From Dactylosporangium vinaceum (GTDB lineage: Bacteria; Actinomycetota; Actinomycetes; Mycobacteriales; Micromonosporaceae), in contig NZ_CP061913.1 of assembly GCF_019904175.1 (NCBI RefSeq), positions 868,001-932,000 of the forward strand: a DNA stretch of 64,000 bases. Reading direction: 5' to 3'. This document shows, piece by piece, positions 8,141 to 16,689 of this stretch (its first letter is position 1; each line of letters begins with the position of its first letter). The notes below the pieces were generated by a model. That model saw only the letters and a list, made by a program, of their open reading frames with translations. It was not told where the DNA came from and made no database searches. Made by a program: the position numbers and the translations under genes.

Positions 8141-8394
8141 CGAGCCCACGCCCGCCCGCCGTTCGACTCAAGCCGCGGGCCGTGCGTCGTGTAGGCGCCC
8201 GAGTCGTGTCCAAGTCGCGGCCGGGTGCCGTGCCCGGGCTGCCGCTTTGAGGCGTGTCGCTTGCCGGGTGTGTCGGTGGCCGGCTCGGGCCGTTGTCGCT
8301 GGGCCCGCCGCGGTGCCGCCCGCAGCCGGCGTTGTCGTCGTCGAGCGTGGTGGCGTTGTCGCCGTTGCGGGGGGTGGTGTCGTGGTGGCGAGGG

Positions 8395-9243
8395 TCAGCC
8401 GATGGGAGTGGTGCCGTGGGCGGCTTTGGTGATCTGGTCCAGGGTTTCGGGGGTTGTCATGCGGGCGCCCAGGCGGACGGTCTTGTTCGTGCCGTGGTAG
8501 TCGCTGCTGCCCGTCGTCACCAGGCCCAGCCGGTGGGCCAGGGCGTGGATCTCGGCCTGCTCCTGCGGGGTGTGGTCGGTGTGGTCGGCTTCCAGGCCGA
8601 AGAGGCCCGCGGCGGCCATCTCCACGATCAGCGAGTCGGGCACCACGGGGCCGCGCTTGCTCGCGCGGGGATGGGCGAAGACCGGGACGCCGCCGGCCGC
8701 CACGACCAGGCGGAGGGCGGCGAAGACGTCGAGGTCCTCCTTCGGGAGCCGGTACCGCCGCCCGAGCCACTGGGGTTCGAAGGCCTCGCTGACCGTGGTC
8801 ACCAGGCCGCGCCGGATGAGGGCCTGGGCCAGGTGCGGGCGGCCGACGGTACCCCCGGCGGCGTCTTGAAGCACTTCATCCCAGGTGACGTCGATGCCAC
8901 CGGCGTTGAGGAGGCCGACAATGCCCTCGGCCCGTGTCTCGCGGGCGGTGCGGACCCGGGCCAGCTCCGAGGCGAGCGCGGGGTCGGTCGGGTCGAACAG
9001 GTAGGCCAGCAGGTGCAGGCTGATCGGGAAGGGCCCGCCGGACCAGCGGCAGGAGAGCTCGGCCCCCGGCACCAGGGTGAGGCCGGCGGGGCGGGCCGCC
9101 GCGGCGGGGGCCCAGCCGGAGGTCGTGTCGTGGTCGGTCACACCGAGGACGTCGAGCCCGGCCGCGGCCGCCTCCGCCACCAGCTCGGCCGGGGTTGAAG
9201 TTCCGTCGCTCGCCGTCGAGTGGGCGTGAAGATCGATCCGCAC
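8395..9243 (-). CDS. PHP-domain metal-dependent phosphoesterase
   Basis: The 282-residue product is a PHP hydrolase of the YciV/TrpH type. Metal-ligand motifs are in order: MRIDLHAHSTASDG at the N-terminus (HxH), VTDHDTTSG at about 36-44, PGAELSC at about 58-64, FAHPR at about 188-192 and SDYHG near residue 258. Close relatives hydrolyse 3',5'-nucleoside bisphosphates or short RNA oligonucleotides; which applies here cannot be seen. It is monocistronic, with the 63-bp repeat array downstream and a separate gene 21 bp upstream on the same strand. Confidence 0.9.
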   Translation of the reverse strand: MRIDLHAHSTASDGTSTPAELVAEAAAAGLDVLGVTDHDTTSGWAPAAAARPAGLTLVPGAELSCRWSGGPFPISLHLLAYLFDPTDPALASELARVRTARETRAEGIVGLLNAGGIDVTWDEVLQDAAGGTVGRPHLAQALIRRGLVTTVSEAFEPQWLGRRYRLPKEDLDVFAALRLVVAAGGVPVFAHPRASKRGPVVPDSLIVEMAAAGLFGLEADHTDHTPQEQAEIHALAHRLGLVTTGSSDYHGTNKTVRLGARMTTPETLDQITKAAHGTTPIG

Positions 9244-9263
9244 GCCCCCAGTCTATGAACCCG

Positions 9264-10511
9264 TTACTGCTCTGTGAGCGGTTCGATCAGCACGACACCG
9301 TCGGTTCCCTGGTCCTGATCCTGGTCCTGGTCCAGCGGCTGGGTCAGATCGGCCTTGCCGGTCGGGTCGAGCTTGAGGAACTTCTTGCCGGTGTCGACCA
9401 CGAAGGTCTTGGCGTTGAGCCAGACGGTCTTGGCGGTGACGGTGAGGTTCCACAGCTTCGCCCTGGTCGTGGCCGCGGCGCTGGCGTTGGCGTTCGTAGT
9501 GAGGAACACGGTGGTCAGGTCCAGGATCGCGACCTGCTTGAGGCCGACGACCGGGTAGGCGAGCCAGTGGCCGTCGGGTGAGATGCGGGCGCCGTCCTTG
9601 GCCGCGACCGGCAGCCCGCACGCCTTGCTCTTGACCTTGAACGGCTGGTCGAACTGCAGCAGGGCCAGGCACATCGCCGTCTCGCCGGCCACGGCCGACC
9701 TGACCTCGGCGTAGACGCCGCTGTTGTCCTGGGTGCCGCCGAAGACCCGCACGACTGTCGTGTCCCAGGTGGGGGAGTAGCCCCGGTCGGTGTGCCAGAC
9801 GTCGAAGCCCTTGTCGTCGTTGCTGACCACCAGGTTGGTCCCGACGAAGGTGACCGGCTCGGTGCCGTCGGCCACCGGGACGGACTTCACCCCGGTGATC
9901 TTCTTGGTCTTCTCGTCGCTGCGGGTGCCGACGTTCATGCTGCCCTTCGACGCCCACGCCACAGTGCTGGTGTCCTTGGCCACGGTGATGTTGGTGGCGT
10001 CGTCGACGAGGACCTGCTGCTGCTCGCTGTCGTCCTGCTGCAGGACGAGCTGCTTGTCGCCGTCGGGCTGGGTGTTGACCACCAGGTAGCCGTCCTTGGC
10101 CTGGTAGGCCGCGGTGACGGTGCTCTTGGCCGGCAGCTGCAGGCGCACCTTCACGGCCGCTTCGGCGCTCGGGCCGATGCCGGTGAACTCGCGCATGTCG
10201 GACGGCGTGACCGGGGCGGTGGGCGTGCTGCCGGTCGCCGGGCGCTGGGACGGGCTCTCCTGGGCGACGGGGCCGGGGGGCGCGGACGGGCCGGAGGGCG
10301 CGCCGCCGGTGAAGGTGTGCAGGACCGCGACCGAGCCGGCCGCGACGGCGATGACGCCGGCGAGCCCGCTCACCGCGGCGCGCCGCCGCCGGCGGACCCG
10401 TGCGGCGCCCCGGATGGCAGCGTCGGCGAACCCGTCAAGCGACGCCAGCGACCCCGGCGGGGCGCTGCCCGCCTTGGCCGCGAACGTGTCGCGGAGCTCG
10501 TCTTCCAGCAT
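9264..10511 (-). CDS. membrane-anchored beta-propeller-like protein, putative partner of the SigE-family sigma factor
   Basis: The 415-residue product has a short cytoplasmic N-terminus (MLEDELRDTF with basic RVRRRRR), one TM segment at about residues 47-66, a Pro/Ser-rich linker and an extracytoplasmic domain with repeated beta-blade features (AYQAKDGYLVVNT, STVAWASKGS, GARISPDGHWLAYPVVG). It follows the sigma factor gene by 31 bp on the same strand. An anti-sigma or sensor role is therefore likely by position, but no zinc anti-sigma motif is visible. ATG 10511 is preferred to longer in-frame starts because a GGAG lies 11 bp upstream and the extension runs into the sigma gene. Confidence 0.7.
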   Translation of the reverse strand: MLEDELRDTFAAKAGSAPPGSLASLDGFADAAIRGAARVRRRRRAAVSGLAGVIAVAAGSVAVLHTFTGGAPSGPSAPPGPVAQESPSQRPATGSTPTAPVTPSDMREFTGIGPSAEAAVKVRLQLPAKSTVTAAYQAKDGYLVVNTQPDGDKQLVLQQDDSEQQQVLVDDATNITVAKDTSTVAWASKGSMNVGTRSDEKTKKITGVKSVPVADGTEPVTFVGTNLVVSNDDKGFDVWHTDRGYSPTWDTTVVRVFGGTQDNSGVYAEVRSAVAGETAMCLALLQFDQPFKVKSKACGLPVAAKDGARISPDGHWLAYPVVGLKQVAILDLTTVFLTTNANASAAATTRAKLWNLTVTAKTVWLNAKTFVVDTGKKFLKLDPTGKADLTQPLDQDQDQDQGTDGVVLIEPLTEQ

Positions 10512-10542
10512 GGTTGTCACGTCTCCAAACCCACGCGCACAG

Positions 10543-11226
10543 TCAGACTTCGACTTCCACCGGCTTCTCGACCGCGGTGTCCGCGGGTAGAAGCGCCTCA
10601 GCCTCGGCAAAAGGTTGTTCCGGCTCCTCGATCACCGGAAGATCCGGCACATCGAGTGCCGCAACGGGAGGCGGGGCGGGTGTGGTCGGAGGGCGCGCGG
10701 GCTGTGACTTCACGGCCGGGCGGACACCCTCGGCGCTGAGCTTCTCACGCAGTGTAGCGAGGGCGCGGGAGGTCTGGCTCTTGACGGTGCCGACCGACAC
10801 GCCGAGCAGGCGGGCGGTCTCGGCCTCGGACTGGTCCTCGTAGTACCGCAGCACGAGCACGGCCCGCTGCCGGTTGGGCAGGGCGCGCACGTGCCGCCAC
10901 ATGGCGTCGCGCTCCAGGCTCTCCTCGAGCTGGTCGGCGGCGGCGCCCTCGGGCAGGATCTCGGTCGGGCGCTCGCCGTGCCAGCGCCGGCGCCACCAAC
11001 TGGTGGCGGTGTTGACCAGGACGCGACGGGCGTAGGGCTCGACGGCCTCGATGTGCCCGAGCCGCTTCCAGGCCAGGAAGGTCTTGGTCAGTGCGATCTG
11101 GAGGAGGTCCTCGGCGGTCGCCCAGTCGCCGGCCAACAGGTAGGCCGTGCGTAGGAGCGCCTTGGAGCGAAGCGCGACGAACTCACGAAAATCTTCCTCG
11201 CGGAACCCTGCTGCCTCGTCCGGCAC
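10543..11226 (-). CDS. SigE-family ECF RNA polymerase sigma factor
   Basis: The 227-residue product has region 2 (FREFVALRSKALLRTAYLLAGDWATAEDLLQ, about residues 13-43, with the DLLQ turn that contacts core polymerase) and region 4 (LPNRQRAVLVLRYYEDQSEAE then TARLLGVSVGTVKSQTSRAL, about 115-156). It belongs to the actinobacterial SigE group of ECF sigma factors. A Pro/Glu-rich tail of about 50 residues extends beyond the usual end. The downstream membrane protein gene is its likely regulator. Confidence 0.92.
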   Translation of the reverse strand: MPDEAAGFREEDFREFVALRSKALLRTAYLLAGDWATAEDLLQIALTKTFLAWKRLGHIEAVEPYARRVLVNTATSWWRRRWHGERPTEILPEGAAADQLEESLERDAMWRHVRALPNRQRAVLVLRYYEDQSEAETARLLGVSVGTVKSQTSRALATLREKLSAEGVRPAVKSQPARPPTTPAPPPVAALDVPDLPVIEEPEQPFAEAEALLPADTAVEKPVEVEV

Positions 11227-11356
11227 CCGCCGCCCCCTCCACCCTCCGCGCCCACGTACGAAGACGCCACGAGGGGGTCCGGAGGTTGCATGGGGACACA
11301 GATTTTCAGCGAACTCCCAGCTGCGTCCGGACCCGCCGCAAGCGTCGGCGGTCCGC

Positions 11357-12307
11357 TCAGGTGCCGTCGTCCTCGCCGGTCACCGCGCGGCCCAGGCGGG
11401 CCTCGACGGCCTCCGGCTCATACATTTCCTCGACGATGCGAAGGTAGAGCTCATTCGGGTTGGGCAGATTGCGGATATTGCGCAGAGCCTGGTCCTGACC
11501 TGCGGATTCGAGCTCGAAATGGCCGTAGCCGAACATGCGCCCGGTCAATGACTGCACGTATTTCATGTCGGTGACCCGCTGCAGCGGCATCATCGCCACA
11601 TTGCGCGTGAAAATCCCCGACACGACCATCACCCGCTTATTGGTGAGGATAAATCGGTCGTACCACCAGTCGGCGACCTTCCACGCGCAGTAAAGGATCA
11701 CCAGCGCCCAGATCACGACCACGGCGATCCGCAGTTGTTCCTGGTTGTGCTTGGTGAGCCAGCCCGCGATGTAGCCCATCGCGATCGTCGCGACGATGGC
11801 GATGCCACCTTCCCGGGCGAGCTGGATCCAGTGCCGCTTCCATTCACCGCGGAACTTCTCGGTGGGGAACAGGTAGCGGGAGGCGTGCCCGCTGGCCTCG
11901 TCCTCCAGGGGCGCCATCCGGCTGCCGGGCGGCACCGACGGCGCCGCCTCACCGCCTTGGAGCCGGGCGAACTCGTCCTGGGAGAAGGAGGGCGGCGCGG
12001 CACCGTACTGCGGGGCGGCCCCGCCGCGCGCGTGCGCGCCGTCGGTCATGGGGTCCGCGTAGGCGTCGGAGACGAAGTCGTCGCCGTCGGTCGTGTACTC
12101 GGCCCGCGGCGACTGGTAGTCGCGATCGCGTGCGGCCTCGTAGTCGGACGTCGGCGAGTATTCCACCGGCGGCTCTTCGTCGGTGGAGTAGTCGGGCCGG
12201 GCCTCCGGCCGGGAGCCGGGGCGTGCACGCGGAATCGGCTCCGTGTCCCGGTCCTGGAACCGCCGGGCGTTCGGGTCGTCCTCGGGGGGTTCAGCACCGG
12301 TCGACAT
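11357..12307 (-). CDS. bacterial PH (bPH2) domain membrane protein
   Basis: The 316-residue product has a long acidic, Pro/Arg-rich N-terminal region (about 1-150), two adjacent TM segments at about 190-235 and a C-terminal bPH2 domain. The domain is recognisable by the DRFILTNKRVMVVSGIFTR stretch (about 243-261) and by the PLQRVTDMKYVQS motif that follows. These YdbS/YdbT-like proteins are membrane proteins of unclear function. The start at ATG 12307 is 10 bp downstream of a 52-residue membrane protein on the same strand, so the two are probably cotranscribed. Confidence 0.85.
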   Translation of the reverse strand: MSTGAEPPEDDPNARRFQDRDTEPIPRARPGSRPEARPDYSTDEEPPVEYSPTSDYEAARDRDYQSPRAEYTTDGDDFVSDAYADPMTDGAHARGGAAPQYGAAPPSFSQDEFARLQGGEAAPSVPPGSRMAPLEDEASGHASRYLFPTEKFRGEWKRHWIQLAREGGIAIVATIAMGYIAGWLTKHNQEQLRIAVVVIWALVILYCAWKVADWWYDRFILTNKRVMVVSGIFTRNVAMMPLQRVTDMKYVQSLTGRMFGYGHFELESAGQDQALRNIRNLPNPNELYLRIVEEMYEPEAVEARLGRAVTGEDDGT

Positions 12308-12317
12308 GGCTGGGTCC

Positions 12318-12476
12318 TTAGGCGACGAGGCTCGAGAAGAAGTCGCCGAATCCTGTGGCGATGTCCATGATGCCGCCGCCGATGGACTTGAACACCTCGG
12401 CAGCCGACTGTGGCCGATATGCCACGAAGAAGATGAGGAAGGCAATGCTTCCCCAGGTGAGGACCTTCTTGACCAT
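12318..12476 (-). CDS. 52-residue membrane protein preceding the PH-domain gene
   Basis: I translated this short frame directly. It begins MVKKVLTWGSIAFLIFFVAY, giving one TM segment at about 5-20, continues with an amphipathic glycine-rich stretch (SIGGGIMDIATGFGDFF, about 31-47) and ends SSLVA. A GGGGAGGGG sequence lies about 12 bp upstream of the ATG. It ends 10 bp before the PH-domain protein start. The arrangement suggests a small subunit or partner of the PH-domain protein; function is unknown. Confidence 0.75.
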   Translation of the reverse strand: MVKKVLTWGSIAFLIFFVAYRPQSAAEVFKSIGGGIMDIATGFGDFFSSLVA

Positions 12477-12611
12477 CGCCGTCAATCCCCTCCCCGCGGC
12501 ACTGGCATCAGCGCCCCGGCCAAACTCAGCGTATCAGCTGCGCGGCTCAGGGTGCAGATGCGCCGCGCCGGACGGCAGGCCCGTCCGGAGCTTGATCGTA
12601 GAGGTTGATGT

Positions 12612-13292
12612 CTACGCTTGGCCGTGAAGATATGGCGACGGCGCGCCGTAAATCAGGTGCGCGGGAACGTCGTCGGACAGATCGTGCAGGTCGAGCTCCT
12701 CTTCCAGGAGATATCCGGCCGCGGCGGGCCACGTGACGACGTAGATCCACATTCCGGCCGCCTCGCCGACATAGGTGCAGCGGTCCTCCGGTGACTTGGC
12801 CATCCACAGCGGCAGCGGCCAGCCCGCGGCCCGGACCCGGGCGTGCGCGGTGGTCGTGGCGATGTCGCCGTCGAGGAACGGTCCGGGGTCGGTCCCCGGA
12901 ATGCCGGCGAACCGGGTGCCGAGCCCGATGCCCGGCTCCTCGGCGATGATCAGGCAGTCGGCCGGCCCGTGCTCGACCACGCCGGGCCCGCTGCAGGCTA
13001 CCGCGGTGGCCCGGATGCCGGAGCGCTCGTCGCCCACCCACCCGACGCCCGTCATCATCCAGCCGCTCGGCAGCGGCCACGGACACCACATGGGCGTCGG
13101 GCGTTTGTCGCCGGCCCGCTGCGCGGCGGCGACCAGCCGCGTCTTGGCCGACTCGACGATCTCCGGCCCGATGTGGTGCGCGATGTGCAACGGCAGCACC
13201 GCGCCGTCGGCGTCGCAGCGCCAGTCGGAGTGCATGAGGTCCGGCGCACGCACCGGACCACCACAGCGGGGACAGCTCACTGCGACGCCCAT
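12612..13292 (-). CDS. conserved actinobacterial protein with N-terminal zinc ribbon (DUF6758-like)
   Basis: The 226-residue product begins with a zinc-ribbon-like CPRCGGPVRAP (Cys7, Cys10), with a third Cys in WRCDADG at about 29. A soluble domain rich in Trp, Gly and Pro follows (PMWCPWPLPSGWMMTGVGW, about 67-85) and ends in LIYGAPSPY. I recall this as a conserved actinobacterial family without a known function. It lies 19 bp upstream (same strand) of the methyltransferase stop region and is probably a separate unit. Confidence 0.7.
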   Translation of the reverse strand: MGVAVSCPRCGGPVRAPDLMHSDWRCDADGAVLPLHIAHHIGPEIVESAKTRLVAAAQRAGDKRPTPMWCPWPLPSGWMMTGVGWVGDERSGIRATAVACSGPGVVEHGPADCLIIAEEPGIGLGTRFAGIPGTDPGPFLDGDIATTTAHARVRAAGWPLPLWMAKSPEDRCTYVGEAAGMWIYVVTWPAAAGYLLEEELDLHDLSDDVPAHLIYGAPSPYLHGQA

Positions 13293-13311
13293 ATACCCAC
13301 GGTAAGGCCGT

Positions 13312-13932
13312 TCAGGGGTTTGCGACCCCGTACTGGCGGATCCAGGTATGCATGGCGATACCGCTGGCCACGCCGGCGTTGATCGAGCGGGTGGAGCCGT
13401 ACTGCGCGATCGAGTACACCGCCGAGCACGCCAGCCGCGCCGGTTCCGACAGGCCGGGGCCCTCCTGGCCGAAGAGCAGCACGCACCGCTCGGGCAGCTC
13501 GGCCCGCTCCAGGGCCCCCGCGCCCGGCAGGTTGTCGATCCCGATGAGCGTCAGGTCGGCCTCCTTCGTCCAGGCCAGGAACGTCTCGACGTCGGGGTGG
13601 TGGTGCACGTGCTGGTAGCGGTCGGTGACCATGGCCCCGCGCCGGTTCCAGCGCCGCCGCCCGACGATGTGCACGGCGGCCGCGAGGAAGGCGTTGGCGT
13701 TGCGCACGACGGTGCCGATGTTGAGGTCGTGCTGCCAGTTCTCCACGGCGACGTGGAACGGGTGCCGGCGCGTGTCGAGGTCGGCGACGATCGCCTCGAG
13801 CCGCCAGTAGCGGTACCTGTCGACCACGTTGCGCCGGTCACCCGCGGCGAGCAGCTCCGGGTCGTAGTGGTCCCCCGCGGGCCAGGGCCCGTCCCACGGC
13901 CCGACGCCGACCGGCAGCTCGTCGCTCTCCAT
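13312..13932 (-). CDS. TrmH/SpoU-family RNA 2'-O-methyltransferase
   Basis: The 206-residue product shows the three SPOUT knot motifs: DLNIGTVVRNANAFLA (motif 1, about residues 65-80), CVLLFGQEGPGLSE (motif 2, about 148-161) and RSINAGVASGIAMHTW (motif 3, about 180-195). The trefoil-knot fold binds S-adenosylmethionine and methylates ribose 2'-OH in tRNA or rRNA; the exact target is not determinable. I used ATG 13932 rather than the longer frame because the preceding residues look non-homologous. No strong RBS distinguishes the starts. Confidence 0.88.
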   Translation of the reverse strand: MESDELPVGVGPWDGPWPAGDHYDPELLAAGDRRNVVDRYRYWRLEAIVADLDTRRHPFHVAVENWQHDLNIGTVVRNANAFLAAAVHIVGRRRWNRRGAMVTDRYQHVHHHPDVETFLAWTKEADLTLIGIDNLPGAGALERAELPERCVLLFGQEGPGLSEPARLACSAVYSIAQYGSTRSINAGVASGIAMHTWIRQYGVANP

Positions 13933-14020
13933 GCGCAGCAGAGTATTGGAGGCCAGCCGGGTGAGAAGGTTTGCCCAGCCCACCCGGCCGGCGCTCACGG
14001 CGCGCCGGGGGAGTGCCGCC

Positions 14021-14521
14021 TCAGCGGTGCAAGGCGCGCGCCAGTTCGCGGGCGATACCGTTGACGAATCGCCGCTCCGCGAGGTGGATCTCCACCCCGC
14101 CGAGCCGGATGCGCCCGGCCTGCCAGGCGGTCCGTCCGACGCTCGCGGCGATGTCGATGAGCCACTCGCCGTAGGCGAGCGCGATGTCCGCCCCGAGCCG
14201 CTCGGCCAGCAGCCGCACGGCCGACCCGCAGTCGGCGAGCACCGCCTCCGGCCGCACGGCCCGCTCGTCGAGGTCGCTGTCGGTCAGCTGCTCGGCGAAG
14301 ATGGCCGCGACCACCCCGCGCACGAGCAGCGCCCGGGATCGCTGTCCGGAGGCGATGGCCGCCACCCCGGCGACGGCGTCGACCTGCTCGTCACCGGCGC
14401 AGGCGACGACGAGCACACTGCGGGGGAGCCGGACGAGCAGGTCCCACTCCTGCCGATGCAGCGGCAGGTCGACCCCGACGGCCGGGCGGCCGGACGGGCC
14501 GGATGCGGGCTTGCTCACCAT
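14021..14521 (-). CDS. hypothetical protein
   Basis: The 166-residue product has a strong ribosome binding site (GGAGGGAGG upstream of ATG 14521). It looks like a soluble alpha/beta protein with a hydrophobic strand SVLVVACAGD (about 36-45), Ala-rich helices and the tail GIARELARALHR. I recognise no family motif. Its short distance to the methyltransferase gene suggests possible cotranscription. Confidence 0.6.
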   Translation of the reverse strand: MVSKPASGPSGRPAVGVDLPLHRQEWDLLVRLPRSVLVVACAGDEQVDAVAGVAAIASGQRSRALLVRGVVAAIFAEQLTDSDLDERAVRPEAVLADCGSAVRLLAERLGADIALAYGEWLIDIAASVGRTAWQAGRIRLGGVEIHLAERRFVNGIARELARALHR

Positions 14522-14674
14522 GGCAACCTCCCTCCGCGAGCGTATGCCGAAAAATCCGCCGATGCGCCCTTTCGCAGAGGCGCCACGGTTGCGGTCCACG
14601 GCCCGCCCCCGCATCCGGCCGGGAGCACGACCGGGAGCCGGGACGGGGGCCGGCCGTGGGTCTCGGACCGGGCG

Positions 14675-15433
14675 TTACGCCTGGACCATGCAGCCCCAGC
14701 CGTCGTAGATGCCGTCGTGGCGCTCGACGATGCCGCGGACCTGCCAGGTGAGCTCGTGCAGGGTCGGCGGCTCGACCGGGTCGCGGCGGATCGCCTGCAG
14801 GACGAAGTCGCCCTCGTCGCCGCGCTCGACGGTGACGGCGAAGCCGTCCCCGCGCAGCTCCTGGGCTGTCGCCTCGGCGCGGTCGAGGTCGGGGAAGTAG
14901 GCCAGGAACTCCACCGCCCGCGGCGCGCTCAGGCGGTCGCCGTGCGCCTCGAGCTCCTGCACGACCTGGTTGTCGTCCATGATGTTGCGCTGCCAGGCGT
15001 CGGGGGTCAGCTCGTCGCGGACGCGGGTCCAGCCCGGGTCGGAGGCGATGCCGGTCCGCGGGGTGATGCCGGCGATCGCGGGCAGCGGCGGCGGGATGCT
15101 GTCGGCCGGGAGGTACCCCGTGATGTGCCCGGTGTTGTCGGACAGGACGCGGCCGACGAGCGCGCCGCCGGCCGAGCGCAGCACCTGCCGGACCGCCGCG
15201 TCCAGCTCGTGGATCGAGGCCAGCTCGCCGGCCGCGGGCATGCCGCTGACGCCGTCGCCCGCGTAGGTGAACTCGACGTCGAAGCGCTGGGGGTAGCGCG
15301 CGACCGGCGCGGCCTCCACGGCGCCGAGGTCGATGTTGTACATCGCCATCCGGCCGCCCACCTCGCCCGGGTAGACCGCCCAGCGCTCGGCCCAGGCCGG
15401 CTCCCGCCCCAGCATTCTGCGCAGCAACCCCAC
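14675..15433 (-). CDS. DUF695-RraB fusion-like protein
   Basis: The 252-residue product has an N-terminal half resembling DUF695 (AERWAVYPGEVGGRMAMYNI near 15-34, ARYPQRFDVEFTY at about 45-57). The C-terminal half resembles RraB, the RNase E inhibitor B fold (NQVVQELEAHGDRLSAPRAV then EFLAYFPDLDRAEATAQELRG and FAVTVERGDEGDFVLQAIR, about 151-210). Fusions of these two domains are known in bacteria. Whether it regulates an RNase in this organism is an inference from the family only. Confidence 0.7.
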   Translation of the reverse strand: MGLLRRMLGREPAWAERWAVYPGEVGGRMAMYNIDLGAVEAAPVARYPQRFDVEFTYAGDGVSGMPAAGELASIHELDAAVRQVLRSAGGALVGRVLSDNTGHITGYLPADSIPPPLPAIAGITPRTGIASDPGWTRVRDELTPDAWQRNIMDDNQVVQELEAHGDRLSAPRAVEFLAYFPDLDRAEATAQELRGDGFAVTVERGDEGDFVLQAIRRDPVEPPTLHELTWQVRGIVERHDGIYDGWGCMVQA

Positions 15434-15470
15434 GCCGGTCCTCCTTGACGCTGTTACAACCCTGCCGGGG

Positions 15471-15965
15471 TCATGACTTCGGCTCCGGGAAGCTCGGCGC
15501 CTCCGGGCCGGCGTGCGACTGCTTCGGCACCATCACGCGGCGCGTGAACACGCAGATCAGCGTGCCGTCCTGCTTGTACCCCTTGGTCTGCACCGTCACC
15601 ACGCCGCGGTCCGGCTTCGACTCCGACTCGCGCTTGTCCAGCACGAGCGTCTCCCCGTAGATCGTGTCGCCGTGGAAGGTCGGCGCGGTGTGCCGCAGCG
15701 ACTCGACCTCCAGGTTGGCGATCGCCTTGCCGGACACGTCGGGGACGGACATGCCGAGCAGGATCGAGTACACGTAGTTGCCGACGACCACGTTGCGCTT
15801 GAACTGCGTCGACGTCTCGGCGTAGTGGGCGTCGAGGTGCAGCGGGTGGTGGTTCATGGTCAGCAGGCAGAACAGGTGGTCGTCGGATTCGGTGACCGTC
15901 TTGCCGGGCCAGTGCCGGTAGACGGCGCCGACGTCGAACTCCTCGTAGTAGCGCCCGAACCGCAT
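15471..15965 (-). CDS. MaoC-family (R)-specific enoyl-CoA hydratase-like protein
   Basis: The 164-residue hot-dog-fold protein carries the MaoC signature around TVTESDDHLFCLLTMNHHPLHLD (split as TVTESDDHLFCL and NHHPLHLD, about residues 23-45), with the catalytic Asp and His inferred there, and FHGDTIYGETLVLDKRES at about 96-113. This matches mesaconyl-CoA or enoyl-CoA hydratases and some stand-alone dehydratases. The start at ATG 15965 follows GGGGGAGACG. Substrate is unknown; the nearby SDR and acyl-CoA dehydrogenase are not adjacent. Confidence 0.85.
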   Translation of the reverse strand: MRFGRYYEEFDVGAVYRHWPGKTVTESDDHLFCLLTMNHHPLHLDAHYAETSTQFKRNVVVGNYVYSILLGMSVPDVSGKAIANLEVESLRHTAPTFHGDTIYGETLVLDKRESESKPDRGVVTVQTKGYKQDGTLICVFTRRVMVPKQSHAGPEAPSFPEPKS

Positions 15966-16122
15966 CGTCTCCCCCTTGCTCTCACGTGTCCGGGCAGCAT
16001 GCCGGGCCGGATCGGGCACTCGGTAGAGGGAAGCCGGTGAGTGTGACAAAACGCAGCAAGCGGCGGGGCTCTGCCTGGCGCCCGCCGCCCACGCTTCGTG
16101 GTGAGTATCTTGGCGGCTCATT

Positions 16123-16136
16123 TTGCAAGATTGCAA
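16123..16136. promoter_or_regulatory. paired TTGCAA boxes in divergent intergenic region
   Basis: Two TTGCAA palindromes lie 2 bp apart (16123-16128 and 16131-16136) in the 283-bp region between the MaoC gene and the divergent gene at 16249. They could be an operator for either gene. No regulator is assigned. I see no further clear element in this gap. Confidence 0.3.
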
Positions 16137-16248
16137 CGCTCCGTATAGAGACGCGCGTCACATGATTGCGGAGCTGAGCGTGTTCACTACGCGTTGTGAT
16201 GGCTGTCGCACTACGGAGAGTGAGTCGTTCATCGTGCGGTAAGGTCCG

Positions 16249-16689
16249 GTGCTGATGGAACGGTTGAACACGCGCGGACGCGTGGCGCGAATGGTGGCGG
16301 CGCTGATCGTCAGCGCGCTCACCCTGGCCGGAACGTTCTGGGCCGACGACTCGGTGTTCCCGTTCGCGCCGTTCCGGATGTTCGCCACCGCCGACAAGCC
16401 CAACGAGCCGGTCCTGGTGCTGCGCACCGACGGGATCGACACGACCGGGCGCAGGTTCGAGCTCGACGAGCAGAACGCGGGCGTGCGGCGGGCCGAGATC
16501 GAGGCCCAGATCGAGCGGTTCAAGGCCGACCCGGCGCTGCTGCAGTCGGTCCGGGAGTCCTACGCCGCCCGCAACCCCGGCAAGCCGCCGCTCGTCGAGG
16601 TGGACATCGTCGAGGTGCAGCACCATCTGCACAACGCCCAGCCGACGGGGGTCATCACCGAGGTGGTTCTGGCGAGGTACCGGCCGTGA
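16249..16689 (+). CDS. small membrane-anchored/secreted protein upstream of HTTM gene
   Basis: This frame encodes 146 residues from GTG 16249 or 144 from ATG 16255, and either start has an AAGG upstream. One TM or signal segment lies at about 14-33, followed by a soluble domain (FPFAPFRMFATADKPNEPV, about 37-55) with many charged residues. The stop overlaps the GTG of the next gene in a GTGA arrangement, so the pair is translationally coupled. It probably works with the HTTM-domain protein; function is unknown. Confidence 0.75.
   Translation: MLMERLNTRGRVARMVAALIVSALTLAGTFWADDSVFPFAPFRMFATADKPNEPVLVLRTDGIDTTGRRFELDEQNAGVRRAEIEAQIERFKADPALLQSVRESYAARNPGKPPLVEVDIVEVQHHLHNAQPTGVITEVVLARYRP

Noticed and set aside
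7509..8213. 234-residue repeat protein on the minus strand
   Set aside because: The 21-residue periodicity follows from the 63-bp DNA repeat; several frames on both strands are equally open and none has a good start.
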